A stretch of DNA of 64,000 bases from Hydrogenophaga sp. BPS33 (GTDB taxonomy: Bacteria; Pseudomonadota; Gammaproteobacteria; Burkholderiales; Burkholderiaceae_C). Position 1 is the stretch's first letter, and each line of letters starts with the position of its first letter. A program made the position numbers and the translations under genes. The notes under the pieces were generated by a model that was not told the origin of the DNA, made no database searches, and was given only the letters and a program-made list of their open reading frames with translations. The DNA is taken from positions 3,410,001 to 3,474,000 of the forward strand of contig NZ_CP044549.1 in assembly GCF_009859475.1 (NCBI RefSeq), in the 5' to 3' direction. Positions 1-7,795 of this stretch are shown here, piece after piece.

Positions 1-2
1 TG

Positions 3-455
3 GGCGTGCGCCGTGTTGCCTCGTTGCCCAACCCACCCACGCACGAACAGATGGTGCAGGCCACGTTGCAGAAGTACGGCCCACCCGCCGTGAACCGACC
101 TCGTGAGCGGCTCAAGCCTGAGACGCGGTTGATCTGGATCGAACCTGGCAAGCCCCAGTGCTGGCGCAGCAGTGCCAAGCAGGTGGCGGTGTTCACCGCC
201 GCATCGCCCGTGCTCGACGTTCTCCAGCAATTCGCTCAGCGCCAGAAAATGGGATTCGCACCGGCAGACCTGTCGCAATGCGGCGCAATCGCCCAGTTCG
301 TCACCGCCTCCGACCCGGTACGGAACTTCACCATGGAGATGACCGACACGGGCCCGTGGCTGGACACGCTGCAAGCCACCCGCGCCTGGGTATCGGGCTT
401 GGAAGCGCAGGCGAAGAAGGCCCGTGTGGGCGCTGGCACAACGCCCAAGCTTTAA
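3..455 (+). CDS. Hypothetical protein, C-terminal part (5' end outside window)
   Basis: The reading frame is open from the window edge. The first possible start is a GTG at 6 with no visible Shine-Dalgarno sequence, so this is probably the tail of a longer protein. The visible 149 residues are soluble, with two cysteines around residues 53 and 92 and a helical C-terminus (WLDTLQATRAW... GLEAQAKKAR). The pattern of a conserved 'HEQMVQATLQKYG' helix, a tryptophan/cysteine core and a terminal helix resembles exported proteins of unknown function, but I do not recognise a named family. No function is assigned. Confidence 0.6.
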   Translation, partial: GVRRVASLPNPPTHEQMVQATLQKYGPPAVNRPRERLKPETRLIWIEPGKPQCWRSSAKQVAVFTAASPVLDVLQQFAQRQKMGFAPADLSQCGAIAQFVTASDPVRNFTMEMTDTGPWLDTLQATRAWVSGLEAQAKKARVGAGTTPKL

Positions 456-566
456 GAGCTTGCCTTACCCTTCGCCTGTGGTCACGCCCACAAGTCCTGC
501 AACATGTGCTTACTCGATATGTGCCCTACCGATAGACACGACACTGGATAGAGCGCACCGTATTGG

Positions 567-592
567 GTGGTGGAGCGTCTTGACTCCACCAC
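567..592. repeat. 9-bp perfect inverted repeat upstream of small ORF
   Basis: GTGGTGGAG (567-575) and CTCCACCAC (584-592) are perfect complements around an 8-nt loop. The hairpin ends four bases before the AGGAG Shine-Dalgarno (596-600) of the ORF starting at 607. It could be an operator or an RNA hairpin that affects ribosome access. There is no T-tract, so it is not a terminator. Confidence 0.5.
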
Positions 593-606
593 GTCAGGAG
601 ATGGTG

Positions 607-849
607 ATGAATGCAGAGACACCAGGGAGCAGACGCAGCGCGTGGACCTCTTACCACTATGCACGGATCTGCTGCACCCCAGCAGCCAGAAACACCAAGC
701 GCGAGGCCTCCACCACAAGCCAATGGCAGCCTGCAGATATTGCCGTTCTTGAAACCCTCAGGGTGCTGGTGAACGCTGGCAACGAGGTCTACGGATCCGA
801 CTCCCATTGGATCGAGCGACGGTACAGCGCAACACCTGGCAGCCAGTAA
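607..849 (+). CDS. Small hypothetical protein (80 aa)
   Basis: I chose the ATG at 607 because AGGAG (596-600) sits six bases upstream; an in-frame ATG at 601 is too close to it. The first half is rich in Ser/Arg/Thr and looks disordered. The second half contains a plausible amphipathic helix (DIAVLETLRVLVNAGNEVYG). A strong rho-independent terminator follows at 870-893, which supports transcription on this strand. I recognise no family, and a non-coding origin is still possible. Confidence 0.4.
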   Translation: MNAETPGSRRSAWTSYHYARICCTPAARNTKREASTTSQWQPADIAVLETLRVLVNAGNEVYGSDSHWIERRYSATPGSQ

Positions 850-869
850 GCCGTACTGCGCGAGCTCCG

Positions 870-893
870 GCCCACCCTCCGGTGGGCTTTTTT
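870..893 (+). terminator. Rho-independent terminator
   Basis: Perfect 7-bp stem GCCCACC (870-876) / GGTGGGC (881-887), CTCC loop, then a run of six T (888-893). It ends the transcription unit of the small ORF at 607-849. Confidence 0.85.
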
Positions 894-1035
894 ACGTCCG
901 CTCGCCCTCCAACGCTTGAAACACATCCACGGCGCTCGGAGGCGGCTCAATACGCGCTGTGTGCCCGAGCGAACAGACCGGACCTGTGCAGGAGAGGACG
1001 ATGAATCGGTCTCTCTTCACTATCCGGAGTTCACC

Positions 1036-1269
1036 ATGGCGAAATGCGAAGCATGCGGCAACGACTACGACAAGTCGTTCGAGGTTGTTGTGGAGGGAAG
1101 AACCCACACCTTCGACAGTTTCGAATGTGCGATCTTCGCGCTGGCGCCAGCTTGTACGCACTGCGGCGTGCGCATCGTCGGCCATGGACTGGAGAAAGAC
1201 GGACAGATGTTCTGCTGCAACCATTGCGCCGAACACTTCGGAGTCAAGGAGTTGCGCGACCGCGCTTGA
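1036..1269 (+). CDS. Prokaryotic metallothionein-like small metal-binding protein
   Basis: A 77-residue cysteine-rich protein. Cysteines fall in a CxxC at 4/7, Cys31 before a FECAIFAL-type helix, a CxxC at 40/43 (CTHC) and a CCxxC at 60/61/64, with nearby histidines at 24, 42, 50 and 63. This arrangement matches the bacterial metallothionein (Metallothio_Pro) family, which chelates zinc or cadmium in the cytoplasm. The ATG at 1036 follows a CGGAG sequence (1025-1029); a longer in-frame ORF from 916 lacks family-like sequence before this Met. It is followed 42 bases later by a CBS-domain gene on the same strand, and the two may be co-transcribed. Metal specificity cannot be read from the sequence. 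Confidence 0.8.
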   Translation: MAKCEACGNDYDKSFEVVVEGRTHTFDSFECAIFALAPACTHCGVRIVGHGLEKDGQMFCCNHCAEHFGVKELRDRA

Positions 1270-1311
1270 GCGAAGCACGCAAAGATCTTAACCACCATCC
1301 AGGAGATCCGT

Positions 1312-1728
1312 ATGCAACTATTGAAAGAAGTGATGAGTCGCGATGTCAAAGTCATCAGCCCGGATATGACAATCAGGGAAGCCGCCAAGCTGATGCACGA
1401 TGAAGGTTTCGGAATGATGCCGGTGGGCGAGAACGACCGCATGATTGGCGCGATCTCGGATCGCGACATCGTCATTCGCGCCGTGTCCGAAGGAAAGGAT
1501 TGCGACACCAAAGTTCGCGATGTCATGTCCGAAGGGATCACCTGGGCGTATGAAAACGATACGGTGGCCCGGGGCGCAGGCATCATGAGTGAGAAACAGA
1601 TCCGGCGTCTTCCTGTAGTGGATCGAGACAAGAGACTGGTTGGCATCGTCTCGCTAGGTGACTTTGCTGTCGAGGCCGACGACATTGAGCCTGCGGCCGA
1701 TGCGTTGGTCGACATCTCCCGCTCCTGA
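1312..1728 (+). CDS. CBS-pair domain protein
   Basis: 138 residues that are almost entirely two CBS domains: residues 6-60 (VMSRDVKVISPDMTIREAA... MPVGENDRMIGAISDRDIV) and 72-125 (VMSEGITWAYENDTV... RRLPVVDRDKRLVGIVSLGDFA). Such stand-alone CBS pairs bind adenine nucleotides and act as energy or stress sensors in the cytoplasm. AGGAG lies seven bases before the ATG. No catalytic domain is attached, so the partner is unknown. A weak terminator-like hairpin follows at 1834-1861. Confidence 0.9.
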   Translation: MQLLKEVMSRDVKVISPDMTIREAAKLMHDEGFGMMPVGENDRMIGAISDRDIVIRAVSEGKDCDTKVRDVMSEGITWAYENDTVARGAGIMSEKQIRRLPVVDRDKRLVGIVSLGDFAVEADDIEPAADALVDISRS

Positions 1729-1833
1729 TCGGCCCCCATCAAGGACCGATGAGAAGGGGTACGGCTAAGCATGTGCGCGGACCGGCGTGTGCGAACAGCT
1801 GCACGCCGAACATCCCCAGGCACATGGAACACA

Positions 1834-1861
1834 CGGGGCCTCGCGCCCCGTTATCGTTTTT
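1834..1861 (+). terminator. Probable rho-independent terminator
   Basis: CGGGGC (1834-1839) / GCCCCG (1845-1850) with a 5-nt loop, followed by TTATCGTTTTT. It lies between the CBS gene and the convergent MarR gene. The T-tract is interrupted, so termination may be partial. Confidence 0.5.
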
Positions 1862-1879
1862 GCTCCCGCGTAAGCACGC

Positions 1880-2437
1880 TCAACGTGCCAGGCCCGCGTC
1901 CAAACGCGGCAGTCCTTCGAACTTGCCCACGGAGCCTCTTCGGCGTCCGCCTTGACGGCGGTCCGCCTTCTCCTGCAGCGGCCGGGAGTTCACCAGCTCC
2001 TCCGCGGCGCTGGTCAGTTTCGTCAAAGCGATGTCGAACGCCGCCAGTTCCGACGGGCTCAGGGTGGCCAACACGAGGTTGTTGAGTTGTACCGATTGGG
2101 GAAAGAACTCCGCATGCAAGGCGAGGCCGCGCGCGGTGATGTCGACCCGGGCGCGGCGGCGATCGTCGGGGTCGGCGATGCGTGCGAAGAGCTTCTTGGT
2201 CACCAGGTCGGATATGTGGCGCGAAACCCGTGGGCGCTCGAGGTGCGAACGTTCTGCCAACTGGGAAGGCGACATCGCGCCGTGGTCCGCCAGGATGCAG
2301 ATCAGGCGCCATTCGCGCCGGGTGATGCCGTAGCGCCCTTCGCAAATGCGCGTCACGAGCGCGCCGCTGCTGGCCAGCAGGCAGTTGAGCCGGTAGTTCA
2401 GCAAGTCGTCGACGGTGGCGGGTTGGGCGAAGGACAT
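1880..2437 (-). CDS. MarR-family transcriptional regulator
   Basis: A 185-residue regulator of the MarR winged-helix family: dimerisation helix near 10-30, recognition region around residues 47-75 (MSPSQLAERSHLERPRVSRH), and a wing with DPDDRRRARVDIT near 85-98. The start at 2437 (MSFAQPATV) gives a normal family length; the frame continues upstream without MarR-like sequence. The C-terminal extension after residue 155 is basic (ADRRQGGRRRG). It is divergent from ligA, with a palindrome at 2520-2544 in the 154-bp gap. It is therefore probably a repressor of the ligAB-pobA operon that responds to an aromatic acid or related ligand. The ligand is inferred from context only. Confidence 0.88.
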   Translation of the reverse strand: MSFAQPATVDDLLNYRLNCLLASSGALVTRICEGRYGITRREWRLICILADHGAMSPSQLAERSHLERPRVSRHISDLVTKKLFARIADPDDRRRARVDITARGLALHAEFFPQSVQLNNLVLATLSPSELAAFDIALTKLTSAAEELVNSRPLQEKADRRQGGRRRGSVGKFEGLPRLDAGLAR

Positions 2438-2519
2438 GGTGCGAATCAAGCCAAAAAAGAAGCTTGCGAAGTGTGAACGTGCCCTGCGGCATTGGCAAGC
2501 CAGTGCGATACCAGCGGCC

Positions 2520-2544
2520 AGGTAGTTGTATAGAAGAACTACCT
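2520..2544. promoter_or_regulatory. Candidate MarR operator in the ligA promoter
   Basis: AGGTAGTT (2520-2527) and AACTACCT (2537-2544) form a perfect 8-bp inverted repeat with a 9-bp centre containing TATAGA, a possible -10 element. It lies 48 bp upstream of the ligA ATG, between ligA and the divergent MarR gene, which is where a local repressor site is expected. Confidence 0.6.
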
Positions 2545-2591
2545 CCTTCGCTCCTAGACTGGTTTTCACCCACCCACTCTGGAGCCTTTGA

Positions 2592-2954
2592 ATGACGCCG
2601 CAACTGCCCCCACAGGGCTTGAAAATCTCCGACTCGGATGTGTTCGACCTCAACATGTCCTGGCGCGGCCTGCGCATCAACACGATGTGCAACGCGCTCT
2701 GCGACCCCACCAACCGCGAGGCCTGCAAAGCCGACGAAGAAGCCTTCATGGCGCGCTTCGGCCTGACCGAGGATGAGAAGAGACTGGTGCGCGCGCGCGA
2801 CTTCAGCGGCCTGCTCGCTGCCGGCGGCAACATCTACTTCCTGCTCAAGCTGGGCGTGGTCACCGGCAACGGCCTGTACCGGATGGGCGCCTCGATGCGT
2901 GGGGAAACGCACGAGCAATTTCTGGCCACCCGCAACGACGCGGGAGCGGTGTGA
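2592..2954 (+). CDS. ligA: Protocatechuate 4,5-dioxygenase, alpha subunit
   Basis: 120 residues matching the small LigA/PmdA subunit of the extradiol protocatechuate 4,5-dioxygenase (whole-family length about 120-140). It covers the substrate entrance of the catalytic beta subunit and helps bind the protocatechuate carboxylate. Recognisable features are the N-terminal 'LRINTMCNALCDPTNREAC' segment and the later 'NIYFLLKLGVVTGNGLYRMGASM' segment. GGAG precedes the ATG by about seven bases. The stop codon overlaps the ATG of ligB (TGATG), which indicates translational coupling and equimolar subunits. Confidence 0.93.
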   Translation: MTPQLPPQGLKISDSDVFDLNMSWRGLRINTMCNALCDPTNREACKADEEAFMARFGLTEDEKRLVRARDFSGLLAAGGNIYFLLKLGVVTGNGLYRMGASMRGETHEQFLATRNDAGAV

Positions 2955-3796
2955 TGGGCGGCAAGATCATCGCCGGCATCGGCACTTCCCACGTGCCCTC
3001 CATCGGCGGCGCCTACGACCGCGGCCGCACCCAGACCCCCGCCTGGAAGCCCTTGTTCGATGCCTACGTGCCGGTGCGCGAATGGCTCCGAGAGATCCGG
3101 CCCGACGTGGCCATCATGGTCTACAACGACCACGGCGCCGACTTCTTCTTCGACAAGTACCCCACTTTCGCGGTCGGCTGCGCCGACCAGTACGCCATTG
3201 CCGACGAAGGTTTCGGCACGCGACCGCTGCCGGCCATTCCGGGCGATCTGGCGTTTTCGCAGCACCTGTGCCGCTCGCTGGTGTACGACGAGTTCGACAT
3301 CACGGTGTGCCAGAAGATGGCTGTGGAACACGGCTTCCTGGTGCCCATGCACCTGTGCTTCGACCACGACGAAACCTGGCCCGTGGCCTCGGTGCCGATC
3401 GCGGTCAACGTGCTGCAGCACCCACTGCCCACCGCGCGCCGCTGCTTCCGGCTGGGTCAATCGATCCGCCGTGCCGTGGAAAGTTATGAGCGCGATCTGC
3501 GCGTGGCCATCATCGGCACGGGCGGCATGTCGCACCAGCTCACCGGCAAACACTTCGGTGACATGCAGCGCGACAACGACCTGCACTTTCTGGAGCGCAT
3601 CGAGCACGACCCCGAGAGCCTGGCCGGGCTCACGCACCAGACCCTGATGGAGAAGTTCGGCGTGGAAGGCATCGAACTGATCATGTGGCTGGTGATGCGC
3701 GGCGCGCTCTCCAACGACGTGCAGCGCGTGCACCGCCACTACTACGCGCCCATGACCACCGGCATGGGCTTGATCACGCTCGAGGAGAAGGTCTGA
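2954..3796 (+). CDS. ligB: Protocatechuate 4,5-dioxygenase, beta (catalytic) subunit
   Basis: 280 residues of the type II extradiol dioxygenase family. Together with LigA it cleaves protocatechuate to 4-carboxy-2-hydroxymuconate semialdehyde using Fe(II). Visible features are the N-terminal [15 protein letters not shown] segment, whose histidine is an iron ligand, and [13 protein letters not shown] near residue 58, which carries the second histidine. Also visible are [11 protein letters not shown] and the C-terminal [13 protein letters not shown] region. The ATG at 2954 overlaps the ligA stop; a GTG one codon upstream is possible. The stop overlaps the pobA start by one base. Genes for the later steps (LigC, LigI, LigJ, LigK) are not in the window. 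Confidence 0.93.
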   Translation: MGGKIIAGIGTSHVPSIGGAYDRGRTQTPAWKPLFDAYVPVREWLREIRPDVAIMVYNDHGADFFFDKYPTFAVGCADQYAIADEGFGTRPLPAIPGDLAFSQHLCRSLVYDEFDITVCQKMAVEHGFLVPMHLCFDHDETWPVASVPIAVNVLQHPLPTARRCFRLGQSIRRAVESYERDLRVAIIGTGGMSHQLTGKHFGDMQRDNDLHFLERIEHDPESLAGLTHQTLMEKFGVEGIELIMWLVMRGALSNDVQRVHRHYYAPMTTGMGLITLEEKV

Positions 3797-4974
3797 TGCG
3801 CACCCAAGTCGGCATCATTGGCGCAGGACCGGCGGGGCTGATGCTCGCGCACATGCTGCACCTCGAAGGCATCGAGTCCGTGATCATCGAACGTTCCAAG
3901 AGAGAGCACGTGCAGAACCGCCTGCGCGCGGGCGTGCTGGAACAGGGAACGGTGGAGATGATGCGCGAGCTCGGCCTGGGCGAGCGCATCGGCCAGCTGG
4001 GCCTGGAACAACACCGCATCGATTTCCGCTTCGGTGGCGAGTCGCACCCGATCGACTTCCACGAGGCCACGGGCGGGCGCAGCGCCTGGGTGTACCCGCA
4101 GCACGAGGTGGTGAAGGATCTGATGGCCGCGCGCACCGCCGCCGGTGCGCAGATGCTGTTCGAAACCCCGGTGACCGCGATCGAGGGCATCGACGGCACC
4201 CGCCCGGTGGTGCGTTTCGAAAAAGACGGCGTGGCCGGCGAACTGCACTGCGACTTCGTGGTCGGCTGCGACGGCTTTCGCGGCATCAGCCGCCGGGCCA
4301 TTCCCGCGCGGGAAGGCCAGGTGCACGACCGCATCTACCCCTTCGGCTGGCTCGGCATCCTGGCCGAAGCACCGCCCGCCACGAACGAAGTCACCTGGGG
4401 TTGCCACGAAGACGGCTTCGCGATGATGAGCATCCGCACGCCCTCGGTCACGCGCCTGTACCTGCAGTGCGAACCCGACGAGAACCCCGACCACTGGTCC
4501 GACGACCGCATCTGGTCGGCATTGCACAAACGGCTCGACGTGCCCGGTCTGCCGCCGATCAACGAAGGCCGCATCACGCAAAAAGGCGTGACGGCGATGC
4601 GCAGTTTCCTGTTCGAACCCATGCAGCACGGCCGCCTGTTCCTGGCGGGTGACGCGGCCCACATCGTGCCGCCCACAGGCGCGAAAGGCTTGAACTCGGC
4701 CATGGCCGACGTGAAGGTGCTGGCGCGCGCGCTGGAGCAGCACTACCAGCGCGGTTCGCAAGACCTGCTGGCCCGCTATTCGAAGACCTGCCTCAAGCGC
4801 ATGTGGCTGGTGCAGCGCTTCTCCGCCGGGCTTTGCACGATGGTGCACAGCTTCGCGGGCGACAGCTCGTTCGTGCGGCGCCTCCAACGCGCCGACCTCG
4901 ACTACATGACCGGCACCACCGCCGGCCGTCTGCAGTTTTCCGAGAATTTCACCGGTCTTCCCATCGATGCCTGA
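3796..4974 (+). CDS. pobA: 4-Hydroxybenzoate 3-monooxygenase
   Basis: 392 residues, the normal length for PobA. This flavoprotein hydroxylates 4-hydroxybenzoate to protocatechuate with NADPH and O2, giving the substrate of LigAB. Visible motifs are the FAD-binding [16 protein letters not shown] at the N-terminus, the FAD/NAD(P)H DG motif (VVGCDGFRG, near residue 155) and the second FAD motif ([19 protein letters not shown], near residue 280). The start is the ATG overlapping the ligB stop (TGATG); a longer frame begins inside ligB and is not needed. The order ligA-ligB-pobA puts the hydroxylase and ring-cleavage enzyme under one promoter. Confidence 0.95.
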   Translation: MRTQVGIIGAGPAGLMLAHMLHLEGIESVIIERSKREHVQNRLRAGVLEQGTVEMMRELGLGERIGQLGLEQHRIDFRFGGESHPIDFHEATGGRSAWVYPQHEVVKDLMAARTAAGAQMLFETPVTAIEGIDGTRPVVRFEKDGVAGELHCDFVVGCDGFRGISRRAIPAREGQVHDRIYPFGWLGILAEAPPATNEVTWGCHEDGFAMMSIRTPSVTRLYLQCEPDENPDHWSDDRIWSALHKRLDVPGLPPINEGRITQKGVTAMRSFLFEPMQHGRLFLAGDAAHIVPPTGAKGLNSAMADVKVLARALEQHYQRGSQDLLARYSKTCLKRMWLVQRFSAGLCTMVHSFAGDSSFVRRLQRADLDYMTGTTAGRLQFSENFTGLPIDA

Positions 4975-4986
4975 AGGAGCTTTCCC

Positions 4987-5988
4987 ATGACACCCCCGAC
5001 TGCCATTTCTTCTTCGGTGCGCCGTGCCTTGCTGGGCGGCATCAGCGCTGCGCTGCTGCTGGGGGCGACGCCCCTCGCCGCACTGGCCCAGGCCTGGCCG
5101 TCCAAGCCGGTCCGCATCGTGGTGAACTTTCCACCCGGCAGCTCGCCCGACGTGCTCGCACGCGCGGTCTCACAGCCGCTGCAGCAGGCCCTGGGCCAGC
5201 CGGTCATCATTGAGAACCGCGCGGGTGCCAGCGGCATGATCGGCGCAGAAGCCGTGGCGAAGTCCGTGGCTGATGGGCACACGCTGCTGATGACCGCAGG
5301 CAGCGCCATCACCACCAACCCGTTCATCTACGCCTCGATTCCTTACGACACCGAGAAGGACCTCACGCCCGTGGCCGCCGTGGCGCGCATCGTGCTGTTC
5401 CTGGAAGCGAAAGCCAGCCTGCCGGTGAAGGATGCGAAAGAGTTCCTCGCCTATCTCAAGGCCCATCCGGGCAAGCTGAGCTACGCCTCGGCCGGCAACG
5501 CGACCGGCCTGCACCTGGCGGGCGAAATGCTCAAGAGCCAGGCCGGTGTGTATGCGCTGCACGTGCCCTACCGGGGATCGGCCCCTGCGTTGCAAGACCT
5601 GCTGGCGGGCCAGGTGGACTTCTTCTTCGATCCGGGCATTGGCCTGACCCATGTGCGGGCCGGCAAGCTGCGCCTGCTGGCGGTGGCCGGCATGAGCCGG
5701 TCGGCGGCATTTCCCGAGGTGCCGACCCTGGACGAAGTCGGCCTCAAGGGCTTTGACGCCGGCCAGACGCACGGCTTCTACGCCCCGGCTGGCACGCCCG
5801 CGCCGGTGGTGGAGCGGCTCAACCGCGAGATCAACCTTATCCTGGCGATGCCGGCGGTGAAGACGCAGATCGAGACGATCGGCGCCGAGGCCACACCGCT
5901 GTCGGTGCAACAGTTCACCACCGTGATGGCCGACGACAGCAAACGCTACGGGGCGATCATCAAGGAACGCAACATCAAGGCGGACTGA
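4987..5988 (+). CDS. Bug/TctC-family periplasmic solute-binding protein
   Basis: 333 residues with an N-terminal signal peptide (hydrophobic segment near 15-33, cleavage near ALAQAWP). The Bug family pattern follows: WPSKPVRIVVNFPPGSSPDVLAR, then VIIENRAGASGMIGAE, then HVPYRGSAPALQDLLAGQVD. The family binds small carboxylates in the periplasm and often serves tripartite tricarboxylate transporters, but no TctA/TctB gene is nearby. It lies 12 bases after pobA on the same strand, so it may capture 4-hydroxybenzoate, protocatechuate or a related acid. The substrate is inferred from context. Confidence 0.9.
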   Translation: MTPPTAISSSVRRALLGGISAALLLGATPLAALAQAWPSKPVRIVVNFPPGSSPDVLARAVSQPLQQALGQPVIIENRAGASGMIGAEAVAKSVADGHTLLMTAGSAITTNPFIYASIPYDTEKDLTPVAAVARIVLFLEAKASLPVKDAKEFLAYLKAHPGKLSYASAGNATGLHLAGEMLKSQAGVYALHVPYRGSAPALQDLLAGQVDFFFDPGIGLTHVRAGKLRLLAVAGMSRSAAFPEVPTLDEVGLKGFDAGQTHGFYAPAGTPAPVVERLNREINLILAMPAVKTQIETIGAEATPLSVQQFTTVMADDSKRYGAIIKERNIKAD

Positions 5989-6000
5989 ACGCAGCGCACT

Positions 6001-6945
6001 TCAAATTGTGGAGCTGCCACCAGCACGGACCTGAACGCTTCCCTCCTGCGGCACCCCCGCCTGCGCGGTGGCCTGCGTGGCTGCCGTCGCCCTGGCCGCG
6101 AAGGGCGAACCGCATTCGTTCGCATACACCTTGGTGAACTCGGCGCCCAGCAGGAAGATCTGCGCCGCGTAGTACACCCAGGCCAGCAGCACCACCAGCG
6201 AACCGGCGGCCTGGAAAGACTCGGTGATGCCGCTCTTGCTGATGTAGAGCCCGATGAGGAACTTGCCCACCTCGAACAGCAGCGCCGTCACCACCGCCCC
6301 GATCCACACCTCGTGCCAGCGCACCGGCGTGCTCGGCATGAACTTGAAGATCATCGCGAAGATCACGGTGGTGAAGGCCAGCGACACCAGCAGGTTGATC
6401 GCGTACAGCACCGCGGCCGACCCGGGCATCAAGGTGCCCAGCCAGTTGGCCATCGCTGCCGTCACCGCGCCCGCCACCAGCGACACCATGAGCATGAAAG
6501 CCAGGCCCAGGATGAGCCCGAAGGAGAGCAAGCGCGCCCGCAGCACGGCCCACACGCCCTGAGGCTTTTCGCGCTCGGGCACATGCCAGATGCGGTCCAG
6601 CGCGCTTTGAAGTTCTGCGAACACAGTGGTGGCGCCCACCAGCAGCACCGCGATGCTGATGGACCCGGCGACCATGCCGCGTTCGGTGTCGCTGGCGGCG
6701 GCCACGAGGCCTTGCACGAGGCGGGCACCCTCAACGCCGAGGAGACCGCTCAACTGTCCGGTGATCTGCCCGGTGACCGCTTCGTGGCCGAAGATGGCGC
6801 CCGCCACGGCGATGACGATGACCAGCAGCGGCGCCAGCGAAAACACCGTGTAGTAGGCAATGGCGGCACCCATGCTGGGTGCGAAGTCGTCGAGCCAGGC
6901 CACGATGGTTTTCTGGATGAGTGAGAAGGCGCGCTTCACGTTCAT
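6001..6945 (-). CDS. YihY/BrkB-family inner-membrane protein
   Basis: 314 residues with about six membrane segments. The N-terminus shows the family pattern FDDFAPSMGAAIAYYTVFSLAPLLVIVIAVAG in outline. The middle has further hydrophobic helices (near 130-165, 180-205, 210-235 and 245-270), including the family-typical FKFMPSTPVRWHEVWIGA region. BrkB/YihY proteins were once called RNase BN; their role is unsettled, with membrane transport or envelope functions proposed. The tail after residue 280 is Ala/Thr/Gln-rich and probably cytosolic. The gene is convergent with the Bug gene and divergent from the TSUP gene. Confidence 0.9.
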   Translation of the reverse strand: MNVKRAFSLIQKTIVAWLDDFAPSMGAAIAYYTVFSLAPLLVIVIAVAGAIFGHEAVTGQITGQLSGLLGVEGARLVQGLVAAASDTERGMVAGSISIAVLLVGATTVFAELQSALDRIWHVPEREKPQGVWAVLRARLLSFGLILGLAFMLMVSLVAGAVTAAMANWLGTLMPGSAAVLYAINLLVSLAFTTVIFAMIFKFMPSTPVRWHEVWIGAVVTALLFEVGKFLIGLYISKSGITESFQAAGSLVVLLAWVYYAAQIFLLGAEFTKVYANECGSPFAARATAATQATAQAGVPQEGSVQVRAGGSSTI

Positions 6946-7041
6946 GGGAGCATTGGATCAAAGCTGCGCGCAATAGGGTGTAGGACGACAGGCCCTCCTC
7001 CTTGCCCGTACCATCCCGAAGAAATTCCACCGAACGGACCC

Positions 7042-7788
7042 ATGACACTCTCTCTCGTTGAAGGCCTGAGCCTGCTGGCCGCCTTGCTGGTCGGCCTCTC
7101 CAAAGGCGGCATTCCCGCCATCGGCATGATCGCCGTGCCCCTGCTCACGCTGGTCACATCGCCCATGAAGGCCGCCGTGCTGCTGCTGCCGATCTTCGTG
7201 GTCTCGGACATCGTCGGCGTCTGGCTGTACCGCCACAGCTACAGCCTGGAGAACCTGAAGATCCTGATACCCGCGGGCATCGCTGGCGTCGTGGTGGGCT
7301 GGCTCACCGCCTCGCACGTGCCGGACCGGGCGCTGGCTTTCCTGCTGGGCGCGGTGGGCATCGGCTTCTGCCTGAACGTGTGGCTGCGCAAGGGATCGGT
7401 GTCGCCGCCGCTTGCGCCCAGCGGCCCCAAGGGATGGTTCTGGGGAACGCTCTCGGGCTTCACCAGTTTCATCTCGCACGCGGGCGCGCCGCCGTTCCAG
7501 ATCTACCTGCTGCCCCAGCGGCTGCCCAAGGCGGTGTTCGCGGGCACGGCCACCATCTTCTTTGCGGTGATCAATGCCGCCAAGATTCCGCCCTACCAGA
7601 ACCTGCAGCCCTACTCGCTGGAATCGCTCTGGAGCGCGGCGGCGCTCGTGCCGGCGGCACTCATCGGCACGGTGCTGGGCGCCTACCTCACCCGGCGCAT
7701 CGCGGATGCCTGGTTCTTCAAGCTCGTGCAGGTGAGCCTGTTTTCGGTGTCGGCCAAGGTGCTCTACGACGCCATCTGGGGTGGATGA
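7042..7788 (+). CDS. TauE/SafE (TSUP) family permease
   Basis: 248 residues with about eight hydrophobic segments. It carries the typical N-terminal LLAALLVGLSKGGIPAIGMI repeat and a second half starting near GFTSFISHAGAPPFQIYLLP (residue 140). Family members move sulfite, sulfoacetate or other organic sulfonate/acid anions across the inner membrane. No sulfur gene is next to it, so the substrate is unknown. The ATG lies 96 bp from the divergent BrkB-like gene, and the gene ends seven bases before the convergent MFS gene. It is distinct from the TSUP gene at 51165. Confidence 0.88.
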   Translation: MTLSLVEGLSLLAALLVGLSKGGIPAIGMIAVPLLTLVTSPMKAAVLLLPIFVVSDIVGVWLYRHSYSLENLKILIPAGIAGVVVGWLTASHVPDRALAFLLGAVGIGFCLNVWLRKGSVSPPLAPSGPKGWFWGTLSGFTSFISHAGAPPFQIYLLPQRLPKAVFAGTATIFFAVINAAKIPPYQNLQPYSLESLWSAAALVPAALIGTVLGAYLTRRIADAWFFKLVQVSLFSVSAKVLYDAIWGG

Positions 7789-7795
7789 CGGCGCA

